Notes under the pieces: generated by a model
Seen by the model: only the letters and a program-made list of their open reading frames with translations
Databases searched by the model: none
Told to the model about the DNA's origin: nothing
Position numbers and translations under genes: made by a program
Assembly: GCA_934647945.1 (NCBI GenBank)
Contig: CAKUFK010000001.1
Location: forward strand, 1 to 64,000
From: an uncultured Eubacteriales bacterium
GTDB lineage: Bacteria; Bacillota; Clostridia; Oscillospirales; Acutalibacteraceae
Reading direction: 5' to 3'
DNA: 64,000 nucleotides
In this document: one piece after another, positions 27,393-36,408 of the stretch
Layout of the letters: every line of letters starts with the position of its first letter
Numbering within the stretch: the first letter of the stretch is position 1

Positions 27393-27995
27393 TCATCCGA
27401 TTTTTTTCAGGAAGCTGGGGCGGTGGACCGGAGACGGGCCATATGCCCGAATCCGCTCTATATGCAGTGCCGTCCCATACCCCTTGTGCTTCGCAAACGC
27501 ATATTCCGGATATCGCCTGTCCAGCTCCGCCATCAGCCGGTCCCGGCTGACCTTGGCCAGGATAGAAGCGGCGGCTACGCTTGCAGACAAGGCATCTCCC
27601 TTTACAATCGTACGAGAGGGGACGGGCAGACCGGGAGGGAGCCGGTTTCCATCCACCAACACCAATTCCGGGGAGAGGGCCAGGCCTTCCACCGCCCTCC
27701 GCATGGCGCGGTAGGTTGCCTGCAGGATATTGCACTCCTCGATTTCCTCCACCGAGGCGCTCGCCACGCACCAGGCGGCAGCGGCATCCACGATCCGGTC
27801 ATACAATTGCTCCCGCTTTTTCTCCGACAGCTTTTTAGAATCATCCAACCCGTCTGGGATATGGCCCGGCAGCAGGACCACCGCCGCCGCATATACAGGG
27901 CCCGCGAGCGGGCCGCGTCCAGCCTCGTCCACTCCGCCTAACAGCCGGATCCCTGCAGCATCCCGGACCGCCTGATCGTATTCGACATTGGTCAT
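27393..27995 (-). CDS. rnhB: Ribonuclease HII
   Basis: 200 residues with GGVDEAGRGPLAGP (catalytic Asp and Glu), DSKKLSEKKRE and HKGYGTALH. Removes RNA from RNA-DNA hybrids and single ribonucleotides. 12 bases after lepB, co-transcribed. Confidence 0.95.
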   Translation of the reverse strand: MTNVEYDQAVRDAAGIRLLGGVDEAGRGPLAGPVYAAAVVLLPGHIPDGLDDSKKLSEKKREQLYDRIVDAAAAWCVASASVEEIEECNILQATYRAMRRAVEGLALSPELVLVDGNRLPPGLPVPSRTIVKGDALSASVAAASILAKVSRDRLMAELDRRYPEYAFAKHKGYGTALHIERIRAYGPSPVHRPSFLKKIG

Positions 27996-28007
27996 GCCCC
28001 CGCCTCC

Positions 28008-28589
28008 TCAGGATTCCTCATATATACTGCCTATCCGGTCGAAGGGGAGGATGCGGAACACGGCCTTCCCCAAAATATCGCCTTCATCGATCAAGCCGAT
28101 GCTGCGGCTATCCAAGGAGGCGACGCGGTTGTCGCCCAAGACGAACACCTTCCCGTCCGGGATTTCGACCGTCTTTCCCGCCATCCCTTCGGGATAGGTC
28201 GGGACATGGATATACGGCTCGTCGAGCAGCACTCCGTTGATCCGGACCCTGTGCTGCTCCTCGTCGATCTCCACCGTATCGCCCGCCACCCCGATCACCC
28301 GTTTGATCAACGGCTCTTTGGTATAGCGGTTGATCACCACGATATCTCCCCGTTCCGGGGTATAGGGAAGGACAGACAGGATCAGAAGGTCGCGATCCAT
28401 CAGGGTCGTTTTCATCGATGAACCGTCCACACCCACGATCCGGCACAGAAATGTAAAAACGAGCACCACGACCACAAGCGAAAACACCGCCGCGTCGATC
28501 CATTCATAGAAGGACGAAACCGCATCCGGCTTCCTCTCCCCGCCCTCTTCACCGGCCGTTGGCCGGCATTCCGATTCACGCGCCTGCAT
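28008..28589 (-). CDS. lepB: Type I signal peptidase (paralogue 3)
   Basis: 193 residues from MQARESECRP with GGAGGGG upstream. One N-terminal membrane span (AAVFSLVVVVLVFTFL), catalytic serine in VDGSSMKTTL, catalytic lysine in PLIKRVIGVAGD, and the box GDNRVASLDSR. Overlaps the end of the preceding paralogue by 14 bases. Its substrate-binding strands differ most from the other two, suggesting specialisation. Confidence 0.92.
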   Translation of the reverse strand: MQARESECRPTAGEEGGERKPDAVSSFYEWIDAAVFSLVVVVLVFTFLCRIVGVDGSSMKTTLMDRDLLILSVLPYTPERGDIVVINRYTKEPLIKRVIGVAGDTVEIDEEQHRVRINGVLLDEPYIHVPTYPEGMAGKTVEIPDGKVFVLGDNRVASLDSRSIGLIDEGDILGKAVFRILPFDRIGSIYEES

Positions 28590-29169
28590 CCGCTTCCCCT
28601 CCTTTCCCGTTTCCAGACTCATCGAGCCATGTAAAAGGCCATATCCGCAGGACGGCACGTCCCAGGATATCCCCGGCCGGCACCGGACCGATATCGTCCC
28701 AGCGGCTGTCGTGCGAATTGTCGCGGTGATCTCCCATGACGAACACATACCCTTCCGGAATCACGACCGCCCCCGTCATATCGTAAGCGGGAGTCGGAAA
28801 ATCCACATAGGGCTCGTCGAGGAGCTCCCCGTTGAGCCGGACCTTGTGCTGCTCCTCATCGATCTCGACCGTGTCGCCCGCCACCCCGATCACCCGTTTG
28901 ACCAGAGGTTCCTGTGCGTCCCGTCCCACGACCACGATATCTCCCCGTTCCGGGGTATAAGGCAGCACCGAGAGGACCAGCCGGTCCCGATTCATCAGGG
29001 TGTTGTTCATCGAGTCTCCGTTTACGCCTACGATCCGGAACAAAAACGTGAAAACGAGAGCCACGGCAATCAGGGAAAACACCGCCTCGCCGATCCACTC
29101 GTACAGCACGGCGACAGGGGCCGCACGGCCCTTTTCCTCTGTATTTTCTTCTGCGGAATATGCCTGCAT
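28576..29169 (-). CDS. lepB: Type I signal peptidase (paralogue 2)
   Basis: 197 residues. Membrane span AVFSLIAVALVFTFLF, catalytic serine in VNGDSMNNTL, lysine in PLVKRVIGVAGD and MGDHRDNSHDSR. Between rbgA and the third paralogue. Long stretches of nucleotide identity with its two neighbours (for example around the KRVIGVAGD coding region) point to recent duplication or gene conversion. Confidence 0.92.
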   Translation of the reverse strand: MQAYSAEENTEEKGRAAPVAVLYEWIGEAVFSLIAVALVFTFLFRIVGVNGDSMNNTLMNRDRLVLSVLPYTPERGDIVVVGRDAQEPLVKRVIGVAGDTVEIDEEQHKVRLNGELLDEPYVDFPTPAYDMTGAVVIPEGYVFVMGDHRDNSHDSRWDDIGPVPAGDILGRAVLRIWPFTWLDESGNGKGGEADAGA

Positions 29170-29182
29170 GGTCAGCCCGCCC

Positions 29183-30055
29183 TTATCCTTTCGTTTCGCC
29201 GTCCTCCGGCGGCAGCTCCAGCGTCACCCGCCCGAGCCTGCCGGCCCGGAACTCGTCGAGCAGCATCGCCGCCGCCCGCTCGGTGTCCACCTCGCCTCCC
29301 GAAATGAGCATACCCCGCCGCCGCCCGATCTCTTCGAGCAGTGCGTACCCTGCCTCGGGCAGATCCCCAGACAGGCGGTACCTCTCCCGCAGAGCGCTGG
29401 CATTACGGTCCCTCAGCAGGACGAGCAGGGCGCAGGCCAAACCCTCCCCATCCAGGACCTGATCCCGGATAGCGCCGGTAAACGCCAGCCGTCTCGCCAC
29501 GGCCTGATCCTCGAATTTCGGCCAGAGCACACCGGGGGTATCGAGCAGCTCGATCCCTCCCCCGGCACTGAACCAGCGCTGGTCCCGGGTGACGCCGGGA
29601 CGGTCCTCCACCTTGGCCTTTCCGCCCTTGGAAAGGCGGTTGATGAGAGAGGATTTGCCGCTGTTCGGGATACCGGCAACCATCACGCGGATGGGATGCC
29701 CGGGCATCCCTCTTTCCGTCCACTGGGCGATCTTATCCGAAAGCAGGCGGCGCAAAAGCGGGGTGAATTGTCCAATGCCCTTCCCCCCTTTGCAATCGGC
29801 GGCCATAACCGCCGCCCCCTGTTTTCGGAACCAGTCCATCCACAGGGCCGTCGCCGCCTCGTCCGCGATATCTTCTTTATTGAGAACGACCAGCCGCGGC
29901 TTGCCCGGCGTAAGCGCGTCCAGCTCCGGGTTGCGGCTGCTCAGCGGAATACGGGCGTCCACCACCTCGGCAACGGCGTCGATAAGGGGCAGGCAAGCCT
30001 GGATCCGGCGGCGGGTCCGGGTCATGTGCCCCGGAAACCACTGGATATTCTGCAT
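29183..30055 (-). CDS. rbgA: Ribosome biogenesis GTPase RbgA/YlqF
   Basis: 290 residues from MQNIQWFPGHM; a TTG three codons earlier has a better-placed SD (GAGGGGGG) and may be the true start. Circularly permuted GTPase: G4 LNKEDIAD precedes G1 GIPNSGKSS and G3 LLDTPGVLWP. Acts late in 50S assembly. The lepB-rbgA-rnhB order is standard in Firmicutes; here extra lepB copies are inserted. Confidence 0.93.
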   Translation of the reverse strand: MQNIQWFPGHMTRTRRRIQACLPLIDAVAEVVDARIPLSSRNPELDALTPGKPRLVVLNKEDIADEAATALWMDWFRKQGAAVMAADCKGGKGIGQFTPLLRRLLSDKIAQWTERGMPGHPIRVMVAGIPNSGKSSLINRLSKGGKAKVEDRPGVTRDQRWFSAGGGIELLDTPGVLWPKFEDQAVARRLAFTGAIRDQVLDGEGLACALLVLLRDRNASALRERYRLSGDLPEAGYALLEEIGRRRGMLISGGEVDTERAAAMLLDEFRAGRLGRVTLELPPEDGETKG

Positions 30056-30077
30056 ATCGTCCAAAGCCAGTCCCCCC

Positions 30078-30632
30078 TCAGAGTATGCCGATGCGCTGCG
30101 GCGGCCAAATCCGGAACGCCGCCCATCCCACGATATCGTCCACCGGCACCAGCCCGATATCCGCTGCGCGGCTGTCGTGGGAGTCGTTCCGGTGATCCCC
30201 CATGACGAACACATACCCTTCCGGAACCGCGACCTCACCGGTCATGTCATAGGCCGGGGTCGGGTACTGCACATAGGGCTCGTCGAGAAGTTCCCCGTTG
30301 AGCCGGACCTTGTGCTGCTCCTCGTCGATTTCGAGCGTATCGCCTGCCACCCCGATCACCCGTTTGACCAGAGGCTCGTCGGTATAGCGGTTGATCACCA
30401 CGATATCCCCCCGGTCCGGGGATGACAGCGCGGGACAGAGGATGAGGCGGTCCCCCCCATACAAGGTGTCCATCATGGAATCGCCCTCCACCCCGACCAC
30501 TCGGAACAGGAAGGTGAACAGCAGCACAATGCAGGCGAGAGACGCCACCAGGACTTCCACGACATCGTAACACACGCCAAGCAAGGAGGCGGTTTCCTTT
30601 TTCGGCGGCACCCGGCGGCTGCCATGTTTCAC
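30078..30632 (-). CDS. lepB: Type I signal peptidase (paralogue 1, operon head)
   Basis: 184 residues. Membrane span LVASLACIVLLFTFLF, catalytic serine in VEGDSMMDTL, lysine in PLVKRVIGVAGD, and MGDHRNDSHDSR. First gene of the leftward operon with its own promoter. All three paralogues keep catalytic residues and a single N-terminal anchor, so all should be active on the outer face of the membrane. Confidence 0.92.
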   Translation of the reverse strand: MKHGSRRVPPKKETASLLGVCYDVVEVLVASLACIVLLFTFLFRVVGVEGDSMMDTLYGGDRLILCPALSSPDRGDIVVINRYTDEPLVKRVIGVAGDTLEIDEEQHKVRLNGELLDEPYVQYPTPAYDMTGEVAVPEGYVFVMGDHRNDSHDSRAADIGLVPVDDIVGWAAFRIWPPQRIGIL

Positions 30633-30686
30633 GGGTCGATCCCCCCTGTCTTCCGAAGCGTTGATGATGAAACGGCACTATACGGG

Positions 30687-30715
30687 ATTGTACCATGCCA
30701 GGCCGAATTAATCAA
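30687..30715 (-). promoter_or_regulatory. Promoter of the lepB-rbgA-thrC operon
   Basis: Minus-strand TTGATT, 17-bp spacer, TACAAT. Genes from 30632 to 23753 follow with gaps of 75 bases or less, so all may be one transcript. Confidence 0.65.
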
Positions 30716-30765
30716 CCGTATCCGGCCCTTTTTCGCCCGATTTCCGTTTCTTGAGACACCGGCGG

Positions 30766-30794
30766 TTGCGAAAACCCCGCAAATGTGGTATAAC
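30766..30794 (+). promoter_or_regulatory. Promoter of the SGNH gene
   Basis: TTGCGA, 17-bp spacer, TATAAC. Confidence 0.6.
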
Positions 30795-30833
30795 GATCCT
30801 GGGTGCGAAACCACTCGAATTTAGAAACAGGTC

Positions 30834-31652
30834 GTGTTGCGGTTGTCAAAAGAAAAAACGAACGGCTCCAAACGCACGCATGCGCGGCGGCATTCCGCCC
30901 GCTGGGCGTTTGTCGCGGTGATGATGGTGTGCCTGGTCGCCCTGGGGATTCTCTTCGCCGCCTACCAGCTCTATTTCCGGACATCCGGGGACAGCTTCAT
31001 CCCCTTTATCGGAGGCATCATCGGCGGGGGCGACCAAAGCAACGGCGGTTCCCCGTCGCCGGACCAGACGTTTGAGGAGTATCTCGCCGATACGGTTTTC
31101 ATCGGGGATTCCCGCACCAACGGCCTCTCCGGGTACGGCTATGTCCCCAAAAGCAGCGTCTTTGCCATCGACGGCTTTAATCATGCTTCGGCCCGCACGG
31201 AGAAATTCATCACCCTGAGCGGCACCAACCGGAAGCTCACGATCGCACAGGCCGTCGGCTTTGTCAAACCGGTCCGCATGATCGTTTCTTTCGGGATTAA
31301 CGGCATCGCGTTCATGGACTCGGATACCTTTATGTCTGAGTACGCCGCGCTGCTGGACGAGCTCCGGGCGGCGTCTCCGGAAACGCTGCTGGTGGTGCAG
31401 TCCATCCTGCCCGTCTCCGCCGAAAAAGCCGCGTCGACACCGGGTATGTCCAACCGGGCGATCGACTCCTGCAATCAGAAGCTCAAAGCGCTCGCCGAGG
31501 AAAAAGGCGGCGTCTTCCTGGACAGCTCCGCCGTCCTGAAAAACAGCAAAGGGAACCTTGACCCCAAATACAATTCCGGGGACGGGCTGCATTTCAACCG
31601 GAAGGCCTATCAGGCCCTGCTCGATTTTTATGACAAGAACCGCCTGTACTGA
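30834..31652 (+). CDS. Membrane-anchored SGNH hydrolase-like protein (A)
   Basis: 272 residues from a GTG; nearby TTG codons are alternatives. N-terminal anchor (AVMMVCLVALGILFAA), Gly/Ser-rich linker, then an SGNH/GDSL domain: FIGDSRTNGLSG with the nucleophilic serine, MIVSFGINGIAF and GDGLHFNRKAY with the Asp-His pair near the C-terminus. Such extracytoplasmic SGNH proteins remove or transfer O-acyl groups on envelope polymers. Convergent to the sigma/MBOAT operon and paralogous to its first gene. Confidence 0.75.
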   Translation: MLRLSKEKTNGSKRTHARRHSARWAFVAVMMVCLVALGILFAAYQLYFRTSGDSFIPFIGGIIGGGDQSNGGSPSPDQTFEEYLADTVFIGDSRTNGLSGYGYVPKSSVFAIDGFNHASARTEKFITLSGTNRKLTIAQAVGFVKPVRMIVSFGINGIAFMDSDTFMSEYAALLDELRAASPETLLVVQSILPVSAEKAASTPGMSNRAIDSCNQKLKALAEEKGGVFLDSSAVLKNSKGNLDPKYNSGDGLHFNRKAYQALLDFYDKNRLY

Positions 31653-31734
31653 AACAGGGGGGTTAAATCCATGGGCGTATTCATACCCCCAAAAACCGGG
31701 ATACGGTGAAGGGTTCCGAGGCCCGCCTACAAAA

Positions 31735-31770
31735 CCGGCCGGGACAGCACAAAGCTGTCCCGGCCGGCTT
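31735..31770 (+). terminator. Terminator of SGNH gene A
   Basis: CCGGCCGGGACAGC, loop acaaa, GCTGTCCCGGCCGG, then CTTTATT. The sequence from 31780 to 31933 shows nothing else recognisable. Confidence 0.8.
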
Positions 31771-31933
31771 TATTGTAAGAGGAACTTCTTAAGGGTGGGT
31801 TGTCCGTCAGCCATGTGCGGAAATATAAAGGAACCCCAATGGACGGCAAGGTGAAAGCACGGGCATGCTGTCGCGTTCCGAGCATTTTTGACCCCGCCAG
31901 GCACTGTTTGCGTCCCCTTGCAGTGCCAATGCC

Positions 31934-33073
31934 CTAGGAAAGCGCCGCCGCCAGCTGGCGGTCGGAGGCAAAGGTGGAGGCGTTGTATAGCACGAGCACG
32001 TCGGTGATCCCCCTATCCCCCATCCACGCCGCCAGGTCCTCCTTGAAATAGCGGAGATCCACCATGTCGATCGTCTCATAGTGCGCGGTGAGAAACGGCA
32101 CGAGAGCATGGGCGTAGGAATCCTTGATTACCAGCAGGCGCCGCCCGTTGCGGACGCTCGTGGTGATTTCGGTCAGCGGATGATTCCCGCCGAGGAAATA
32201 GGCGTATTTGTCCCGTCCCTCCAGATACGAGGGGTCGTAAAGAGACTCCCTCACCGTCTTGCCGCCGTCGTACGTCACCGTACAGGGGTTCTCCTCCTCC
32301 GGGAGATACGCCTCGATCGTGTCGGCGGGAATCAGCGGCAGGTTGGCCTTGGAGTAGAGGGTGCCGAAAAAATCCTCCGATACGGTCTCTATCCGGAAAT
32401 CCCGTTCTTCCAGCGGCGTCTCTCCCTGCGCCGTGAGAAGCGCCTGATAGGCGAGGAACGCGCCTCTCGTGGTCCAGTGGTGATCGGTACGGTAGTAGAG
32501 GCTCTCCCGGTCCAATTGGCCGAGCAGAGCCGGCGTGGGGTCGCAGAAAACGACGGATTCGCCGAGCGCGCGGCGCTGCCGGAGGATGAGACCCGCTTCA
32601 TCGGCGACCGGCGCGCAGGCGGGCAGGGCCCCTTCCAGTACCGTCGTAGCCGTGGGCGCGAGCAGGACCGACGCCCGGATCTCCGGGTATTCCCGGGTCA
32701 CCTTTTCCAGGAAACCGGCCACCGCGAGACAGTTTTTCTCCTGCAATGCGGCGTCCGCCGGTTCCGGGATCTCGAAAAGGCGGTGCTGTTTGCCGAAATA
32801 CACCCGGCCGTTGTCGGGCCGGAGCATCGCCAGCCCCGCCATGGTTTTGAGCGAAACCCAGGCGTCCCGCATCGGGAACTGGTCGGTGGTATAGGTTTCG
32901 AAATCCTTGCCGAACTGCCCGGAGAGCACCCGATCCATCGACAGGGTCGGGCGGCCCTGCAAATACCGGTTCTCCCGTTCCGAATAGGCACGCACCGGTG
33001 TCAGGATATTCCAGAGGAATCCCGCGAGAAGGATCCCCACAAACACAAGGGAGATGATTTTATCTTTACGCAA
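31934..33073 (-). CDS. DHHW-family protein (AlgJ/AlgX-like O-acetylation partner)
   Basis: 379 residues from a TTG start with AGGAGGG seven bases upstream. One N-terminal membrane span, then an extracytoplasmic SGNH-related domain bearing the family signature YRTDHHWTTRGAFLAY near residue 200 and a serine segment IKDSYAHALVPFL near 320. These proteins take acyl groups from an MBOAT partner and place them on polysaccharides. It directly follows the MBOAT gene (12-base gap). Confidence 0.85.
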   Translation of the reverse strand: MRKDKIISLVFVGILLAGFLWNILTPVRAYSERENRYLQGRPTLSMDRVLSGQFGKDFETYTTDQFPMRDAWVSLKTMAGLAMLRPDNGRVYFGKQHRLFEIPEPADAALQEKNCLAVAGFLEKVTREYPEIRASVLLAPTATTVLEGALPACAPVADEAGLILRQRRALGESVVFCDPTPALLGQLDRESLYYRTDHHWTTRGAFLAYQALLTAQGETPLEERDFRIETVSEDFFGTLYSKANLPLIPADTIEAYLPEEENPCTVTYDGGKTVRESLYDPSYLEGRDKYAYFLGGNHPLTEITTSVRNGRRLLVIKDSYAHALVPFLTAHYETIDMVDLRYFKEDLAAWMGDRGITDVLVLYNASTFASDRQLAAALS

Positions 33074-33085
33074 CCGGGATCCCTC

Positions 33086-34507
33086 CTAAAAGCGGAAATA
33101 TAAAAATGGGTTATAGGATGCGTCCACCAGAAAGGCCACACAGAGCACGAAGCCCGCCAGGATAAGGCCGAGCTCCACCGCGGTAAATACGGCAGGATGG
33201 GCCCGGAGCTTCCCGCCTGCCAAGGCGGCGGCTTTTCTGGGAAGGCCCGTGCTGCCTAGGATCAGCAGCACCAGCAGGACGGCACTGGAATACAGCAGGT
33301 AAACCCCCTGCCCGTCCCACAGACGGCCTCCGCCGCCGAAAAGGGCGCCGATGAACTGCACGCCCTGCCCCAGGGAATCGAAGGCAAAAATAGCCCAGCT
33401 GAGCATGACGAGCAGCATGGTGTAGAGATGCCGGAGAAAAACCGGGGCCTTCTCCAGCAGGCGGAGCAGGCCTATTTTTTCCATCATCAGGATCACGCCG
33501 AAATAGAGGCCCCACACCACAAAATTCCAGCCGGCGCCGTGCCAGATGCCGGTCAGCAGCCAGACGATCAGGATGTTGCGGATTTGCTTGCCCAGGCCCT
33601 TCCGGTTCCCGCCCAGGGGGATATAGACATATTCCCTGAACCAGGTGCTCAGGGTGATATGCCAGCGCCGCCAGAAATCCGTGATGCTGGTGGCGGTGTA
33701 GGGATAGCGGAAGTTTTCCGGGAAGTGGAAACCAAACATCCGGCCGAGGCCGATCGCCATATCGGAATAGCCGGAAAAATCGAAATAGATCTGGAAGGTG
33801 AACGCCGCAAGGCCGATCCAGGCGGTGAGAACCGGAAGCTTTCCGGTCTCCAGCCCCGAAACCGTCTGCCAGATCTCCCCTGCCGTGTTCGCGAGCAGCA
33901 CCTTTTTGGCCAGGCCCACGGTAAAGCGGCGGACGCCCGCAGCAAAGTCGGGAAAGGTCTCCTGCCGGTCCTGCAGCTCGCCGGCTACGGTCTTCATTCG
34001 GACGATCGGCCCGGCGATGAGCTGGGGGAACAGGGAAACATAGGTGCCGAAATTGAGAATGCTGCGCTGCACCTCCACCTCTCCCCTGTACAAATCGATG
34101 ATGTAGGAGAGGGCCTGGAAGGTATAAAACGATATGCCGATAGGCAGCGACACCTCCAGCAGCGGGAGCCCCGCCCCGGTCACGCCGTTAACCGTACCGA
34201 TAAGGAAATTCGCGTATTTGAAGAAGCCGAGCAGGAGCAGGTTGAGCACGACCGCCAGGGCCAGCACCCGGCCGGGATGGCCGCCGCGCCTCTTTTCGTG
34301 TTCCAGCCACAGGCCGAGCCCGTAATCCATCGCGATGGAAAACAGCATCAGCAGCACGTACACCGGCTCGCCCCAGGCGTAAAAAAAGAGGCTGCCGACA
34401 AGCAACACGAGATTCTTCCAGAAAATCTGTCCGCGCGGCACCAGATAATACAGGATCAGTACCACGGGAAGGAAATAGAACAAAAACAACGGGCTACTGA
34501 AAACCAT
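33086..34507 (-). CDS. MBOAT O-acyltransferase (AlgI/DltB-like)
   Basis: 473 residues with about 10-12 membrane spans. Carries the MBOAT core: ITDFWRRWHITLSTWFREYV, YIPLGGNRKG and the catalytic histidine in LTGIWHGAGW. Moves acetyl or similar groups across the membrane for transfer to an envelope polymer. Starts nine bases after the RsiV-like gene, which places it under the same regulation. Confidence 0.92.
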   Translation of the reverse strand: MVFSSPLFLFYFLPVVLILYYLVPRGQIFWKNLVLLVGSLFFYAWGEPVYVLLMLFSIAMDYGLGLWLEHEKRRGGHPGRVLALAVVLNLLLLGFFKYANFLIGTVNGVTGAGLPLLEVSLPIGISFYTFQALSYIIDLYRGEVEVQRSILNFGTYVSLFPQLIAGPIVRMKTVAGELQDRQETFPDFAAGVRRFTVGLAKKVLLANTAGEIWQTVSGLETGKLPVLTAWIGLAAFTFQIYFDFSGYSDMAIGLGRMFGFHFPENFRYPYTATSITDFWRRWHITLSTWFREYVYIPLGGNRKGLGKQIRNILIVWLLTGIWHGAGWNFVVWGLYFGVILMMEKIGLLRLLEKAPVFLRHLYTMLLVMLSWAIFAFDSLGQGVQFIGALFGGGGRLWDGQGVYLLYSSAVLLVLLILGSTGLPRKAAALAGGKLRAHPAVFTAVELGLILAGFVLCVAFLVDASYNPFLYFRF

Positions 34508-34516
34508 AGTCCACCC

Positions 34517-35368
34517 CTACGCCTCCGGCAGGATTTCGAATTCCTGGATTCCCATATACCCCGGCGCGATTTCATATTTTGGGAACACCACCACGACGTG
34601 GCCCTGCGCGTTGATATAAAAGCCCTGGTCCGGCGCGATCGTCGTGAAGGCGCCTTCCTCGTCGCTGTAATAATACGCCGATTCGTCCGCGGCTGTCCGC
34701 TGCGCGATCTGGCTGCGGACGCTGTCGCTGACGATGCGGATGTAGTCGGGGCCGAGCATATCCTTGAGGGTCAGCTCCCGTCCTGATTCCAGGTCGATAT
34801 TATAGAAATACTGCTCAGCGTAATAGCTCGCGGCGGTCTCGGCCTTTTCGATGACGAAGGACACCCGGTCGCCGTCGTTGCAGTGCAGGGTATAGTCGAC
34901 AAAGATCTCGGTCGGCAGGAAATCCTCTTCCCGTCCGCCCGTCTCCAAAAACGCCTGCTTGTACTCTCTGGCGCGCTGGCGGGCCTCCTCGACCAGGCGG
35001 TTCATCTTGTACTGGATTTCATAATTGACCCGCCGCTCAAGCTCCGAATTCCCCGTGTTTTCCAGCGCCGGCAGATTGACCTTCAGGATATCGGCGTCCT
35101 CTTCCCTTTCGTACTGTGTAAACGTGAACACCCGCGCCACGTTGCCGATAACCGGCATACCGTACAGGCTGTTCGCCAGCACCGGGCTCGCGTTGACCAG
35201 CACGACGAAGAGGGCGCACACGGCGGCCGCCGCCATCACCGACCAGCGCGCCACATGCGTACCGGTTCCGGTCCGGGTGCTTCTGACCGCGTCCCGCACA
35301 GCCGCCGAAAGCTCGTCCGGCGGCCGGATCGCCTCATAGGCCGCCTTCGCGTCACGTATGGATTTCAA
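34517..35368 (-). CDS. RsiV-like anti-sigma factor
   Basis: 283 residues from a TTG with AGGAGG nine bases upstream. Cytoplasmic N-terminus (1-42) that would bind the sigma factor, one membrane span (about 43-65, VMAAAAVCALFVVLV), then an extracellular region with a DUF4163-like part and a C-terminal DUF3298 part ending VVVFPKYEIAPGYMGIQEF, the RsiV signature. In Bacillus and Clostridioides, RsiV binds lysozyme and is then cut, freeing SigV. Lysozyme sensing here is inferred from that family. Confidence 0.85.
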   Translation of the reverse strand: MKSIRDAKAAYEAIRPPDELSAAVRDAVRSTRTGTGTHVARWSVMAAAAVCALFVVLVNASPVLANSLYGMPVIGNVARVFTFTQYEREEDADILKVNLPALENTGNSELERRVNYEIQYKMNRLVEEARQRAREYKQAFLETGGREEDFLPTEIFVDYTLHCNDGDRVSFVIEKAETAASYYAEQYFYNIDLESGRELTLKDMLGPDYIRIVSDSVRSQIAQRTAADESAYYYSDEEGAFTTIAPDQGFYINAQGHVVVVFPKYEIAPGYMGIQEFEILPEA

Positions 35369-35395
35369 TCCCGTCCCCCTCCTTCCGCCTTGCCT

Positions 35396-35878
35396 TTATC
35401 CGATGTCGCACCCCAGCTCCTCCCGCAGCCGGCCCAGCGCCGTGTACAGGCGGGATTTGACGGTGCTCAGGTTCGCCCCGGTGATGTGGGCGATATCCTC
35501 CAGCCTCATGTCCTCATAAAAACGCAGCATCACGACGGTCCGGAGTTTGGGGTCCAGGCGTTCCACCGCCCGGTAAACGTCGAGCCTTTCCCCGATATCC
35601 GCGTCTTCCGCCTGCTGTTCCGGCAGCGTCTCGACAAACAGGAACCGTTTGTTCCGGCGCAGATAGGCCAGGCTTTCGTTGACCAGAATCCGGTAGACCC
35701 AGGGCTTGACCGCCTCTGCGCTCCGCAGGGAGGCGGCATGGGTCAGGGCCTGTACCACCGTATCCTGTACAATGTCGAGGGCGGCCTCCCGGCTGCGGGT
35801 ATAGGCAAACGCCAGGCGGTACAGCGCCGCCTGGTTTCCGTAGATAAAATCCGTGATGAGTGCCTTTTGCCCTTCCAC
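35396..35878 (-). CDS. ECF sigma factor (SigV-like)
   Basis: 160 residues from a GTG with GGAGGAG eight bases upstream; the longer frame has no better start. Region 2 (LYRLAFAYTRSREAALDIVQ) and region 4 (LRTVVMLRFYEDMRLEDIA, LSTVKSRLYTALGRLR) are both present. It is followed 27 bases later by its anti-sigma factor. It probably directs transcription of this operon; no clear ECF-type promoter could be picked out upstream. Confidence 0.9.
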   Translation of the reverse strand: MEGQKALITDFIYGNQAALYRLAFAYTRSREAALDIVQDTVVQALTHAASLRSAEAVKPWVYRILVNESLAYLRRNKRFLFVETLPEQQAEDADIGERLDVYRAVERLDPKLRTVVMLRFYEDMRLEDIAHITGANLSTVKSRLYTALGRLREELGCDIG

Positions 35879-35900
35879 GCATCCGTCTCCTCCGCCTTGT

Positions 35901-36365
35901 TTATCCGAGAGCCTCCCGGACGGCCTTCTCCGCCGCAGGCGTATCGTCGGACACACACAGCACCACTGTCACACCCGTTTTCCGTACCAGCGGATCCTGC
36001 AGCTTTTTCATCTCATTCGGATTATAATTCTCAAACGCGGCTTTCTGGTTTTCCACCCGTGTCTGCATCGCCTGGTAGAGGCGGCCGGCCGCCTGCTCAT
36101 CCTTAGCTTTGAACACCGCGATTTCCTCCGCCGTGGCACCCGTGCCGGTATACACCTTGAACGCCTCGATATCCGCCTCGTCCACCTCATACATCCGGCC
36201 CATCGCCGCAGCATCCACTGCCTCCAGTTCGTCCTGGAACGTAATGGCATTCCGCAGCGTATCGGCCAGGACGGACGGATCCACATCCTTCGCCTCATTT
36301 TTGCCGCAGCCTGTCAGGACAAGCAGCAGCCCCAGAAGCAGCGCACCCGTTTTTACCTTTTTCAT
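35901..36365 (-). CDS. DUF4358 lipoprotein
   Basis: 154 residues; signal peptide with lipobox LVLTGC near residue 20, then a small alpha/beta domain (ADTLRNAITFQDELE, VTVVLCVSDD). Proteins of this family repeatedly occur beside MBOAT, DHHW and SGNH genes in Clostridia. Role unknown; probably an envelope accessory of the acylation system. It lies between SGNH gene B and the sigma gene. Confidence 0.8.
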   Translation of the reverse strand: MKKVKTGALLLGLLLVLTGCGKNEAKDVDPSVLADTLRNAITFQDELEAVDAAAMGRMYEVDEADIEAFKVYTGTGATAEEIAVFKAKDEQAAGRLYQAMQTRVENQKAAFENYNPNEMKKLQDPLVRKTGVTVVLCVSDDTPAAEKAVREALG

Positions 36366-36408
36366 CTCGCGTCGTCTCCTTTGTCCTTTTGGGATTCTTC
36401 TCCGTCCG

